Part shown: in pieces, positions 1-7,529 of the stretch
Layout of the letters: the number at the start of each line of letters is the position of its first letter
Numbering within the stretch: the stretch's first letter is position 1
DNA from: Phyllobacteriaceae bacterium
Lineage (GTDB): Bacteria; Pseudomonadota; Alphaproteobacteria; Rhizobiales; Rhizobiaceae
Reading direction: 5' to 3'
Assembly: GCA_002708825.1 (NCBI GenBank)
Contig: PAPF01000004.1
Location: forward strand, 1-32,464
DNA length: 32,464 nt
Notes under the pieces: generated by a model
Told to the model about the DNA's origin: nothing
The model's database searches: none
What the model saw: only the letters and a program-made list of their open reading frames with translations
Position numbers and translations under genes: made by a program

Positions 1-1959
1 CACCGTCAGTGTGCCGTTGCTGGTGACAAGGTCGCCGTCGTTGCCGGCCTCGCCGTTCGTCGTGTCATCGGCCAGCACCACCGTCGGCGCAGCCGGCGCA
101 ACCGTGTCCAGCGTGATCGTAGTGGCCGGCGATGTGAAGGAGTTACCCGCCGCATCCGTGATCTGGACGGTGAAATCATAGCTGGCATCGCCGGAAAGCG
201 TGCCGGCGGTCAGTTCCACCGGTCCCGTCTCGGAACCTGTAACGGTATAGGTCACGGCCGGCGAAAGAGAGGCGCCCCCCACCAGCAGTTCGACCACGTC
301 GCCGGCTTCCGCGCCGGATACGTCAATCGAGAAGGTCGGCGTGTCGTCATTGGTCAGGTTGTCGCTGTCGCTGCTTCCGCTGTCCGAAGCCACCACAAGG
401 TCCGGCGCCGCAAGGCTCGGAACCGTCGTATCCACGTCCACCGTGAGTTCCGTGCCGGTGCGCGTGTTGCCGGCCGGGTCGGTGAAGCGCACGGCGATCG
501 TGTGGTCGCCATCGGCCAGCGTGGAGGCGGTCAGCTGGATCGTGGTGCCGAGTTCGCCGCCATTGATCGTATGGGTGGCGATGACCGCGTCGCCATTGCT
601 GGTGTCGATCAGTTCGACCGTGTCGCCCACCTCGAGGCCCGTGGCGGGAATGGCCACGCCGAATGTCGGCGTGTTGTCATTGGTCAGGTCGTCGCTGTCG
701 CTGTCGCCGGAATCGGACGCTGCCACCAGGTCCGGCGCGGCCGGCACCTCGGCAATCAGCGTGTCGATGGAGAAAACGTCGGTGACCGTCGTGTCGGGCA
801 GGTTGTCGCCGGTGAAGCTGCGCGCATTGGTGATCTCCACGTCGATATCCGACAGGTCGATATTGGCGTCGGTCACCGAGAAGGTGAAGGTGTAGGTGTC
901 GTTTGCGCTGGTCGTGGTGCTCCAGGAACCGGAGACGTAGCTGATGGTCGATGACGGATTTTCATCCGGGAAGCTGATGACCGGCGTCACCGTCGGCTGG
1001 GTGTTCATCGACTGGTCGAACACCACGGTGATGGTGATCGTGCCGGTGGAGGCATCGGCTTCGCTGATCACTGGAGAAGAAGACGTGACGGAAACGATCG
1101 AAGGGGCCATGATGTTGATCTCCAGTTCGTTGGAAGAGGTGTCGCTGGATGTGTTTCCAGCCGCATCTGTCGAGGTGACGGTGACGTCGTTGAAGCCCTC
1201 TGTTTCAGGGCTGTAGGTGCCGCTGTCGGGCGGCGTCGAAAGGTCGAGGGTCCAGTTGCCGGCGCCGTCCGGCGTCACGGTCCATGTCGCGCCGCCCACG
1301 CTCACCGTGGTGGTCACGCCGGCCTCGGTGGAGGCCGTGCCGGTGATCACGGGCGTGGTGTCGGTGCCGGAATAAAGCGGGTCGACGGTCGGTTCTGCGG
1401 GGGGCGTAGTGTCGCTCGTCTCGGCGAAGAACGTCCCGCCGAATTCGCTGATCGCGCCGGAATCCCCGGTTGAGAAGAGGTCATAGAAATCAAGAAAGGA
1501 ATCATAAGAGGAAAAAGACGAATCGAAACTCGCCTGCAATTCGATCCGGACAGAGAAGCCGGTCACCGTCTCGTCGAGGTCGATTACCTGACCCGGACCT
1601 CCGGACAGGCCGTCATCACTCGCCAGTTCCCATACCGCCCCGCCGGATCCGCCTTCGATTGTGGCCACCAGCCGGGTATAGACTGTGCCGGCAATCCCCG
1701 GTGCGCTCGTCTGGCCGACCCAAACAGCAACCTGCTGACCGCCAATTATCACATCAAAGGACAAAGTCTCCAAGGCCTGGTCGATGGTACCGTCCATGGC
1801 CAGGCCCATCCCGGTCAGGCCCCACCAGAAATTGCTGTAGTCGGTGGTATTCAGGTTGTCGAAGGTGAAGACGACGCCTCCGTCACGACCCGGATTTCCG
1901 CCGTCACTGCTGAACGTGTTGCCTCCCGGCGCGGGATAGATCGGACCTAGAATTGTCAT
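1..1959 (-). CDS. Large Ig-like-repeat surface/secreted protein (N-terminal part, cut by left edge)
   Basis: Open reading frame of 653 codons with no stop before the left edge, so the C-terminus is missing. The ATG at 1959 has GGAGGG five bases upstream. Residues 1 to about 175 form an acidic, Gly/Ser/Thr-rich domain that I do not recognise. Bacterial Ig-like domains follow: one at about 186-270 (opening DTTPPAEPTVDP), one at about 283-395 (opening APSIVSVTSSSP), then near-identical repeats starting at about 407 and 514, each opening APDLV-ASDS and containing LTND-TPTF, and a further one starting at about 618. The repeats are rich in Asp and Thr, as in calcium-stiffened BapA/RTX-type adhesins. 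There is no N-terminal Sec signal peptide, which fits type I secretion through a C-terminal signal that would lie outside the window (inference). Role likely adhesion or biofilm. The LuxR-type gene upstream reads the same way but is 524 bp off. Confidence 0.82.
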   Translation of the reverse strand, partial: MTILGPIYPAPGGNTFSSDGGNPGRDGGVVFTFDNLNTTDYSNFWWGLTGMGLAMDGTIDQALETLSFDVIIGGQQVAVWVGQTSAPGIAGTVYTRLVATIEGGSGGAVWELASDDGLSGGPGQVIDLDETVTGFSVRIELQASFDSSFSSYDSFLDFYDLFSTGDSGAISEFGGTFFAETSDTTPPAEPTVDPLYSGTDTTPVITGTASTEAGVTTTVSVGGATWTVTPDGAGNWTLDLSTPPDSGTYSPETEGFNDVTVTSTDAAGNTSSDTSSNELEINIMAPSIVSVTSSSPVISEADASTGTITITVVFDQSMNTQPTVTPVISFPDENPSSTISYVSGSWSTTTSANDTYTFTFSVTDANIDLSDIDVEITNARSFTGDNLPDTTVTDVFSIDTLIAEVPAAPDLVAASDSGDSDSDDLTNDNTPTFGVAIPATGLEVGDTVELIDTSNGDAVIATHTINGGELGTTIQLTASTLADGDHTIAVRFTDPAGNTRTGTELTVDVDTTVPSLAAPDLVVASDSGSSDSDNLTNDDTPTFSIDVSGAEAGDVVELLVGGASLSPAVTYTVTGSETGPVELTAGTLSGDASYDFTVQITDAAGNSFTSPATTITLDTVAPAAPTVVLADDTTNGEAGNDGDLVTSNGTLTV

Positions 1960-2279
1960 GGCTGCCCTCCGAAGTTTTCACGGGGCGAGTTCTGAAAGTC
2001 TGCCCGAATGGCCGGTCCGGCGCGCCTTCCTGCAAGCACAGGGCGAACTCGCCAGGCCATTGCAGGCCCGGCCAGCCAAGAGCGATGAGGAAAACTTCCG
2101 ATTGTGCGTCCGGACGAAAGGCAAAAGCCATCCCTGCCTCCGGCGCGCCAGGACGCCAGCGGTTGCATCATCCGGTTCTCACGTAGTTTCAGAAGTTTCC
2201 TCTGCAGCCACAGAGGAGATGACATTCAGCCTCCACCCGTACGCCCCTACACCAAATAGTTGAAAACTCGATTTTTGTT

Positions 2280-2301
2280 TTTTCTTATATGCTTAAGAAA
2301 A
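2280..2301. promoter_or_regulatory. AT-rich inverted repeat, possible operator
   Basis: TTTTCTTA at 2280-2287 and TAAGAAAA at 2294-2301 form a perfect 8-bp inverted repeat around a 6-nt centre. It lies in the AT-rich part of the gap, about 320 bp upstream of the Ig-repeat gene start. It could be a regulator site; no terminator-type U-tract follows on the minus strand. Confidence 0.35.
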
Positions 2302-2383
2302 CATAAATCTTTGCATGTCCGAAACTACCAAATGGGTACGTACTGCAAATTTTAGCAATATGATTAACGACCATGCCGGGAAA

Positions 2384-2399
2384 GGCCGCGCTTGCGGCC
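2384..2399 (-). terminator. Weak hairpin downstream of the LuxR-type gene
   Basis: GGCCGC and GCGGCC arms (2384-2389, 2394-2399) flank a 4-nt loop about 85 bp past the stop of the LuxR-type gene. Read on the minus strand it is followed by only three T residues, so termination here would be weak or Rho-assisted. Confidence 0.25.
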
Positions 2400-2483
2400 C
2401 GCGCAGGCGCCGCCGCCCATGTGCGTGCGCGGCGGGCCGTTCAACGGCTCCGGCAAGGAAGGGCGTGGTCTTTCGAGGAGGGA

Positions 2484-3068
2484 TTAGACGCGCAACCGCC
2501 AGACCAGCACCGTGAGCTGGTGCTGCGTCTTCGTGCCGGTCTTCTTGAAGATCTTCTTCAGGCGCGCCCGCACGGTCGATTCCGAGATTCCGAAATCCCT
2601 GGCAATGTCGGCGACCGTCTCCCCGTCGGCGATCGCCGAGGCGATTCGCGCCTCCAGCGGCGCCAGCCCATAGAGGGAGACCACCGCGGGATCGCGGTAT
2701 GCGCACTGTTCCGGGCTGTAGGTGCGCCAGACGGCGACAATGCGCGGCGGCTCCCGGCCCTGGCGCGCCTCGTCCGGCGGAGGAAGGAAGCCGTAATGGA
2801 CGATCAGCCCGCTGTTGTTTTCCAGGATGCCCGCGCGCGGCAGCCAGTCGTCCATGTTCTCCCAGTTGCGAACCGGATTCCCGCCGGACGGCGCCCGCAA
2901 GGGGCCGGTGAAGCACTGCGCAAGGCGCGGCAGGAAATCCGTGTCGCCACTGGTTTCTCCGGCCACGCCGCCTGCGCTGTCAAAGACGGCATAGTCCAGG
3001 CCGAGGCTTTTTGCGGCCTCGCACATGTCCCGGATTTTCGCGGCCAGAATCCCCTGCTCGGCCGTCAT
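2484..3068 (-). CDS. LuxR-family (C-terminal HTH) transcriptional regulator
   Basis: 194-aa cytoplasmic protein. The C-terminal 60 residues, from about 132 on, form a LuxR/FixJ-type helix-turn-helix (LAPLEARIASAIADG, then ISESTVRARLKKIFKKTG), the DNA-binding unit of the family. The N-terminal 130 residues show no receiver Asp or autoinducer-domain motif that I can recognise; they may be a PAS-like sensor. I chose the ATG at 3068 because GGAGAG lies 10 nt upstream. An in-frame start at 3122 would add 18 residues but has no good ribosome site. It reads towards the Ig-repeat gene and may control it (inference from position only). Family call is secure; target and signal are unknown. Confidence 0.78.
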   Translation of the reverse strand: MTAEQGILAAKIRDMCEAAKSLGLDYAVFDSAGGVAGETSGDTDFLPRLAQCFTGPLRAPSGGNPVRNWENMDDWLPRAGILENNSGLIVHYGFLPPPDEARQGREPPRIVAVWRTYSPEQCAYRDPAVVSLYGLAPLEARIASAIADGETVADIARDFGISESTVRARLKKIFKKTGTKTQHQLTVLVWRLRV

Positions 3069-3391
3069 GAATTGCTGCTCTCCACGATCAGGTCGTCCCC
3101 GTTCCCGGCTCGCCGCCCTCATTGGACATCCGCCAGAGATTGGCTGGTTCCATCCAGGCAGGCTTGCAATTGCTCATATATGGGGCATGGCGCCCTCAGC
3201 GCCAGATTGTCAATTAGCAATATTTCGCATTTTACATATATATAATAAAATTGCTTCTGATACCAAATCGCAGCCTCGTCGGGTCGGCGCACCAGCCGCT
3301 TCGCTGCTTGCGGATTCCGGGAAAGGCCGAGACACCCGCAGCACCAGGCGGGACCCGCGGCATGCATCGGAAGAAAACGGGAATGCGCCTG
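3069..3391. promoter_or_regulatory. Intergenic region, probable LuxR-gene promoter
   Basis: 323 bp between the LuxR-type gene and the end of the liv operon. About 3205-3260 is very AT-rich (TATATATAATAAAA at 3235-3250) and is the likely promoter region of the LuxR-type gene. Between it and the gene lies a perfect 5-bp inverted repeat GGCGC/GCGCC (3189-3203, 5-nt loop). I find no clear terminator for the liv operon in 3260-3391. Confidence 0.4.
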
Positions 3392-4339
3392 TCAGGAAAG
3401 GGACTTGCCGAACGGGTCGTTGGCGGCCTGCTCCATGGCTTCCCGGTATTCCGCCGCCATTTGCTCGCACAGGTCGGCAACGCCCGGCATGTCGCCAATG
3501 GCGCCCACGCCCTGGCCGGCGGCCCAGAGGTCGCGCCAGGCCTTGGCGTCCCCGGTTCCGAAATCCAGTTCGCGCGGCGGCGACAGGTCGTCGGGATCGC
3601 GCCCCGCCTCGGCAAGGCTTGCGCGCAGGAAGTTGCCCGGCACGCCGCTGACGGCGGGCGTGTAGACGATGTCGGCGGCCCTGGCTTCGAGGATCATCTC
3701 GCGCTGGCGCGGCACGGCCATGCTCTCTGCCGTGGCCATGAAGCGCGTGCCCATGTAGACCATGTCGGCGCCCATCAGCCGCGCTGCCGCCACCTGCCGC
3801 CCGGTCGAGATCGCGCCAGCCAGCACCAGCGTGCCGTCGAAGATCGCTCGCATTTCCTGAATGGCCGCGAAAGGCGAGATCAGGCCGGCATGGCCGCCTG
3901 CGCCATAGGCGACGGCAATCAGTCCGTCGACACCGGCAGCGGCGGCCTTTTCGGCGAATTTCAGGTTGGTCACATCGTGGAACACAAGGCCGCCATAGCC
4001 CTGGACAGCCTTCACCAGGTCCTGGTTGAGCCCCAGCGACGTGATGACAAGCGGCACCTTCCTGTCGACCGTGATCGCCAGGTCGGCTTCGAGACGCGGA
4101 TTGCTGCGATGGACGACCAGGTTGACGCCGAAGGGCGCGGCATCCGGTTGCAGGCGTCCGGCGATCTCGTCCAGCCAGTCCGCATAGCCCTGGCTGGTGC
4201 GCTGGTTGAGGGCGGGAAAGCTGCCGGCGACGCCGGCATTGCAGGCCCCGGCAACCAGGTCCGGACCCGATATGAGGAACATCGGCGCCGAAATGACGGG
4301 AAGGCGCAACCGGCCCTCCCATGCCGCGGGAATTGGCAT
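3392..4339 (-). CDS. Nitronate monooxygenase-like / 2-nitropropane dioxygenase-family flavoprotein
   Basis: 315-aa TIM-barrel flavoprotein of the NMO/FabK superfamily. The N-terminal PVISAPMFLISGPDLVAG is the usual first strand. AYGAGGHAG around residue 150 carries the histidine that is catalytic in nitronate monooxygenases. The stretch from AGAISTGRQ to YMGTRF (about 178-205) is the FMN phosphate-binding region. NMO oxidises alkyl nitronates; related members are enoyl reductases, so the true substrate is not fixed. Last gene of the liv operon, 60 nt after the binding-protein gene, with AGGAGA ahead of its ATG. A strong hairpin in that gap may lower its expression. Such genes often travel with branched acyl-CoA catabolism, and a detoxifying or enoyl-reducing role there is inference. 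Confidence 0.8.
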   Translation of the reverse strand: MPIPAAWEGRLRLPVISAPMFLISGPDLVAGACNAGVAGSFPALNQRTSQGYADWLDEIAGRLQPDAAPFGVNLVVHRSNPRLEADLAITVDRKVPLVITSLGLNQDLVKAVQGYGGLVFHDVTNLKFAEKAAAAGVDGLIAVAYGAGGHAGLISPFAAIQEMRAIFDGTLVLAGAISTGRQVAAARLMGADMVYMGTRFMATAESMAVPRQREMILEARAADIVYTPAVSGVPGNFLRASLAEAGRDPDDLSPPRELDFGTGDAKAWRDLWAAGQGVGAIGDMPGVADLCEQMAAEYREAMEQAANDPFGKSLS

Positions 4340-4361
4340 GCTCTGTCTCCTGCCCTTGGAT

Positions 4362-4388
4362 GGCAGGCCCGCCGGGGGCGGGCCTGCC
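4362..4388 (-). promoter_or_regulatory. Strong intercistronic stem-loop
   Basis: Perfect 12-bp GC-only-but-one stem (arms 4362-4373 and 4377-4388) with a 3-nt GGG loop, in the 60-nt gap after the substrate-binding-protein gene. No U-tract follows on the minus strand. It more likely protects the 3' end of the upstream mRNA, or partly blocks read-through, than terminates fully. This is a common way to make more binding protein than flanking products. Confidence 0.6.
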
Positions 4389-4399
4389 GTGATGCGAAC

Positions 4400-5569
4400 T
4401 CAGTATTCGACGAAGTCGGTGAGCGCCTTGAAGGTCTTGTCGGCAGCGTTGAGCTGGTAGACCGCAACCGCCGTCCCCGAAAGCTGCTTCTCGTTGTCGA
4501 AGCTCAGCGGCGCGCTCAGGCCCTCGGTGTCGAAATCCTTCATCGCGCGCAGCTTCTCGATGGTGCAGGCACGGGTCAGTTCCTGCCCGCACTCGCCCAT
4601 CGCCGCCGCCAGCGCCTTCAGGCCGACATAGGTCACGAAGGTGTAGCGGTTGATCGCCGAAAGCTCGTCTTCGGAGAGGTACTTCTTCGCCTTCTCCATG
4701 AAGGCGTCGACCGCCGGGCCGCTCAGCGCCACGTAGTCGGCCACGAGATATTCGTAGCCGGCGGGGGCGGAAAGGTTGACCGACGGCGGCATGTTCTCGC
4801 TCCACACCGAGGCGACCTGCATGTCCATGCCCAGCTTGCGCGCCTCGCTGAGGATGTTGGCCGCGCCGGCGATGATGCCGCCATTGGCCAGCACGTTGAC
4901 ACCGGCCTGCTTCATCTGCGCCACTTCGGCGGCGAAGTTGCTGGTCCCCTTCTTGAAGCGGACCTGGACGGCATCCGTGACCCCGAATTCCTCCACAGCC
5001 CGCTTGTAGCCGTGCTCCACCGCGACGCCGAAATCGTCGTCCTGGCGGATCAGGCCATAGACCGGGTTTTCCGGCTCCAGGTTCTCGTGGATGTATTTGA
5101 GCTGCGCATAGAAGGCATCCGAATAGCTGGCGCCCACGGTGAAGACCGACGGGCGGACCGGTTCGTAGACCAGTTCGTTCGGCGCCGTCGTCACCACGGT
5201 CGGCAGGTTGTTCTCCTCGATGAGCGGCATCATGGCCAGCACGTTGGCCGTGCCGGACGTGCCGTTCAGCGCGAAGATGCCGTCCACTTCGATCAGCTTG
5301 GTGAGCGCCTGGAAGGAGCGGGCCGGCACGTAGCCGTCGTCCTCGGTGATCACAGTGATCTTGCGCCCGTTGACGCCGCCATTCTCGTTGACCTCCGAGG
5401 CGGCGATCTTGGAGCCGGCGGCCACGGCCCGCCCGATGAAGGAGGCCGGTCCGGTCATGATGTTCACGTCACCGATCCTGATCTCGGTGTCCGTCACGCC
5501 CGGATCGGCGGCATGAACCGCTGTCGATGCGAGCAGCATTGCGGCAAGCGTAAGCAGTCTGGTCTTCAT
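4400..5569 (-). CDS. Branched-chain amino acid/acyl ABC transporter periplasmic binding protein (LivJ/K type)
   Basis: 389-aa precursor of a type I periplasmic binding protein (Peripla_BP_6). The ATG at 5569 has GGAGG five bases upstream; an ATG four codons earlier would overlap that site. A signal peptide is plain: MKTR, a hydrophobic core (LLTLAAMLLASTA), then cleavage after AVHA. The mature protein opens VTDTEIRIGDVNIMTGPAS, the standard family start, followed by IDGIFALNGTSGTA-type ligand-site sequence near residues 95-105. It captures the substrate for LivHMGF. The CoA ligase inside the same operon suggests the ligand is a carboxylic acid rather than leucine/valine (inference). The gene follows livM by 41 nt and precedes the NMO-like gene. 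Confidence 0.88.
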   Translation of the reverse strand: MKTRLLTLAAMLLASTAVHAADPGVTDTEIRIGDVNIMTGPASFIGRAVAAGSKIAASEVNENGGVNGRKITVITEDDGYVPARSFQALTKLIEVDGIFALNGTSGTANVLAMMPLIEENNLPTVVTTAPNELVYEPVRPSVFTVGASYSDAFYAQLKYIHENLEPENPVYGLIRQDDDFGVAVEHGYKRAVEEFGVTDAVQVRFKKGTSNFAAEVAQMKQAGVNVLANGGIIAGAANILSEARKLGMDMQVASVWSENMPPSVNLSAPAGYEYLVADYVALSGPAVDAFMEKAKKYLSEDELSAINRYTFVTYVGLKALAAAMGECGQELTRACTIEKLRAMKDFDTEGLSAPLSFDNEKQLSGTAVAVYQLNAADKTFKALTDFVEY

Positions 5570-5596
5570 GGTTTCCTCCACTTTGTTTGCCCGCCT

Positions 5597-5611
5597 GCCG
5601 GATGCTCCGGC
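5597..5611 (-). other. Small hairpin at the livM stop
   Basis: GCCGGA (5597-5602) and TCCGGC (5606-5611) form a perfect 6-bp stem with a 3-nt loop overlapping the livM stop codon, just upstream of the binding-protein ribosome site. It may modulate coupling between the two genes; no direct evidence. Confidence 0.35.
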
Positions 5612-6657
5612 TAGTAGGCGAGCGGCCAGTTGCTCCAGTACTTGCGGAAATCGCGCCAGAGGCCGATCAGGCCCTCCGGCTTGAGCCGCAGGAACGCGAT
5701 GATGACGACACCATAGGCGACGCCGCGGATTTCGTAGACATAGGTGGTGTAGAAGCTCGAACCCGGATCGGTGAACAGCGCGAAGAAGATGCGGATCGCC
5801 TCGGGCAGGAGCGTCAGGAAGATGGCGCCGAGGATCGCGCCGGCAATCGACCCCAGGCCGCCCAGGATGATGATGGCGAGCGCCTCGATCGACAGGATCA
5901 GGGCGAAGACGTCGATGTTGACGAAACGGATCTGCAGCGAGATCAGCGCCCCGGCCAGGCCGACGATGAACGAACTCACCATGAAGGCATAGAGCTTGTA
6001 GCGCACCAGGTCGACGCCCATCACGCGGGCGGCGATGTCATGGTCGCGGATCGCCATCCAGGCCCGCCCGACCCGCGAACGCTGGATGTTGAGCGCAGCG
6101 AAGACCACGATCACCGTCACCGCGAAGGTCAGGTAGTAGAGCGGGTTGCCGCGCTGGACGTTGAACCCGAAAAGGCTGGCGCCCGAGACGAAGATGCCGT
6201 TCGGCCCGTGCGTCAGGTCCTCGGCATAGAGGATGACGTGGTTGACGATGAACGCGAAGGCCAGCGTCGTGATGGCCAGATACAGCCCCTTGAGCCGCAA
6301 TGACGGCACGCCGACCAGGATGCTGATCAGGGCGGCCACGACGCCGCTTGCCGGCAGGCTCAGCCATACCGGCCAGCCGTAGTCGGCCAGCAATATGGCA
6401 TTGGTGTAGGCGCCGATGGCCAGGAATCCGGCCTGGCCCAGCGAAATGAGCCCGGTCGTGCCGGTCAGCATGTTCAGCCCGACGGCGCCGACGATGGCGA
6501 TCAGCGTCGTCACCAGCAGCGTGATCTGGTAGTTGCCGAGGATGAAGGGTGCCACGATCCCTGCGAGGAAGAGGAGGCCGACGAAGGACCACACGACCTT
6601 GCTGTCGCTCAGCGCGATCAGTTGTCCGGTTGTTTCCTTGAAATGACCCGTCCGCAT
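5611..6657 (-). CDS. livM: Branched-chain ABC transporter permease LivM
   Basis: 348-aa inner-membrane permease with about nine hydrophobic segments. Family hallmarks are TGTTGLISLGQAGFLAIGAY near residue 65, the cytoplasmic loop RAWMAIRDHDIAARVMGVD that contacts the ATPases, and ILGGLGSIAGAILGAIF late in the protein. It pairs with LivH to form the channel of a HAAT-family importer. Its ATG shares one base with the livH stop (TGATG), so translation is coupled. The C-terminal tail (LIGLWRDFRKYWSNWPLAY) is longer than in the E. coli amino-acid system and is basic/aromatic. Confidence 0.9.
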   Translation of the reverse strand: MRTGHFKETTGQLIALSDSKVVWSFVGLLFLAGIVAPFILGNYQITLLVTTLIAIVGAVGLNMLTGTTGLISLGQAGFLAIGAYTNAILLADYGWPVWLSLPASGVVAALISILVGVPSLRLKGLYLAITTLAFAFIVNHVILYAEDLTHGPNGIFVSGASLFGFNVQRGNPLYYLTFAVTVIVVFAALNIQRSRVGRAWMAIRDHDIAARVMGVDLVRYKLYAFMVSSFIVGLAGALISLQIRFVNIDVFALILSIEALAIIILGGLGSIAGAILGAIFLTLLPEAIRIFFALFTDPGSSFYTTYVYEIRGVAYGVVIIAFLRLKPEGLIGLWRDFRKYWSNWPLAY

Positions 6658-7529
6658 CAGACCCGCTCGATTTCCTTGCTGCCGAACAGTCCGAAGGGAC
6701 GGACCATCAGCACGATGATGATGATGACGAAGCCGGAAATCTCCCGCAGGCCCTGGCCGACATAGCCCTGGAACAGGTTCTCGACCACGCCGATGATGAG
6801 ACCGGCCAGCGCCGAGCCGATGACGGAATCGAGCCCGCCCAGGATCACCGCCGGGAACGACTTGAGGCCCTGGAACCAGAGGTCCGGCGCCAGCTTGTAA
6901 TTGGCCGCGAAAAGGACGCCGGCCACCGAGGCAATCGCCGCCGACAGCATCCAGGCGACCGCATGGATGCGGCTCACGCTGATGCCGACAAGCAGCGCCG
7001 CCGTCTCGTTGGAGGCGACCGCGCGCATGGCGATGCCGATGCGGCTGAAGCGCAGGAAGGCCCAGCCGCCGGCGGTCAGGACGAGGAGCGCGCCGATCAG
7101 GTAGAGTTGCGCCGGATAGAAGGGCACGGACCCCACATAGACGACATCGGTGGCGATACCGGCATTGAAATTGAACGGATCGGGGCCCCAGATCATGATC
7201 GTGATGCCGCGCAGCACGACCGCGAGACCCACGGTGACCATGACGATGGCAAAGACCGGTTCACCCAGCATCGGACGGATGAAGACGCGCTCCAGCACCA
7301 GCCCGATCAACATCGAGATGGGAATGGTGACCAGGATCAGCGGGAAGAAGGACAGGTTGAATGTCGTGTAGAGCGTGAACGAGATGTACGCGGTCAGCAT
7401 GACCAGTTCGCCCTGGGCGAAGTTCACCACGCCGGTCGACTTGTAGATCAGGGCAAAGCCCATGGCGATGAGACCGTAGGCGGCGCCCGAGACCAGTCCC
7501 GTGGAGATGAGCAGGAGCAGGAAATCCAT
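6657..7529 (-). CDS. livH: Branched-chain ABC transporter permease LivH
   Basis: 290-aa polytopic permease, about eight hydrophobic segments. The motif STGVVNFAQGELVML near residues 31-45 is the LivH signature, RAVASNETAALLVGI (about 168-182) is the ATPase-contact loop, and FPAVILGGLDSVIGSALAG matches the conserved late helix. It forms the translocation path with LivM. Its start codon shares one base with the stop of the CoA ligase gene, so ligase and permease are made together. That is evidence that ligation and uptake are functionally linked. Confidence 0.9.
   Translation of the reverse strand: MDFLLLLISTGLVSGAAYGLIAMGFALIYKSTGVVNFAQGELVMLTAYISFTLYTTFNLSFFPLILVTIPISMLIGLVLERVFIRPMLGEPVFAIVMVTVGLAVVLRGITIMIWGPDPFNFNAGIATDVVYVGSVPFYPAQLYLIGALLVLTAGGWAFLRFSRIGIAMRAVASNETAALLVGISVSRIHAVAWMLSAAIASVAGVLFAANYKLAPDLWFQGLKSFPAVILGGLDSVIGSALAGLIIGVVENLFQGYVGQGLREISGFVIIIIVLMVRPFGLFGSKEIERV

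Larger units (their letters stand above)
1960..2483. other. Intergenic region with AT-rich promoter/operator stretch
   Basis: 524-bp gap between the LuxR-type gene and the Ig-repeat gene. About 2250-2370 is strikingly AT-rich for this DNA and probably carries the promoter of the Ig-repeat gene. It contains a perfect 8-bp inverted repeat at 2280-2301. Short open frames cover 1904-2263 on both strands but lack the local codon bias, and I do not call them genes. I cannot assign exact -35/-10 boxes. Confidence 0.5.

Noticed and set aside
1904-2263. Several overlapping short ORFs (one, at 1956-2225 minus, ends in an ATGA overlap with the Ig-repeat gene)
   Set aside because: Both strands are open here, codon third positions do not show the local GC bias, and no family features are visible. 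The overlap is probably chance.
3251-5614. 787-codon open frame on the plus strand opposite the NMO-like and binding-protein genes
   Set aside because: Arg/His-rich antisense shadow of clearly recognisable genes; typical of high-GC DNA.
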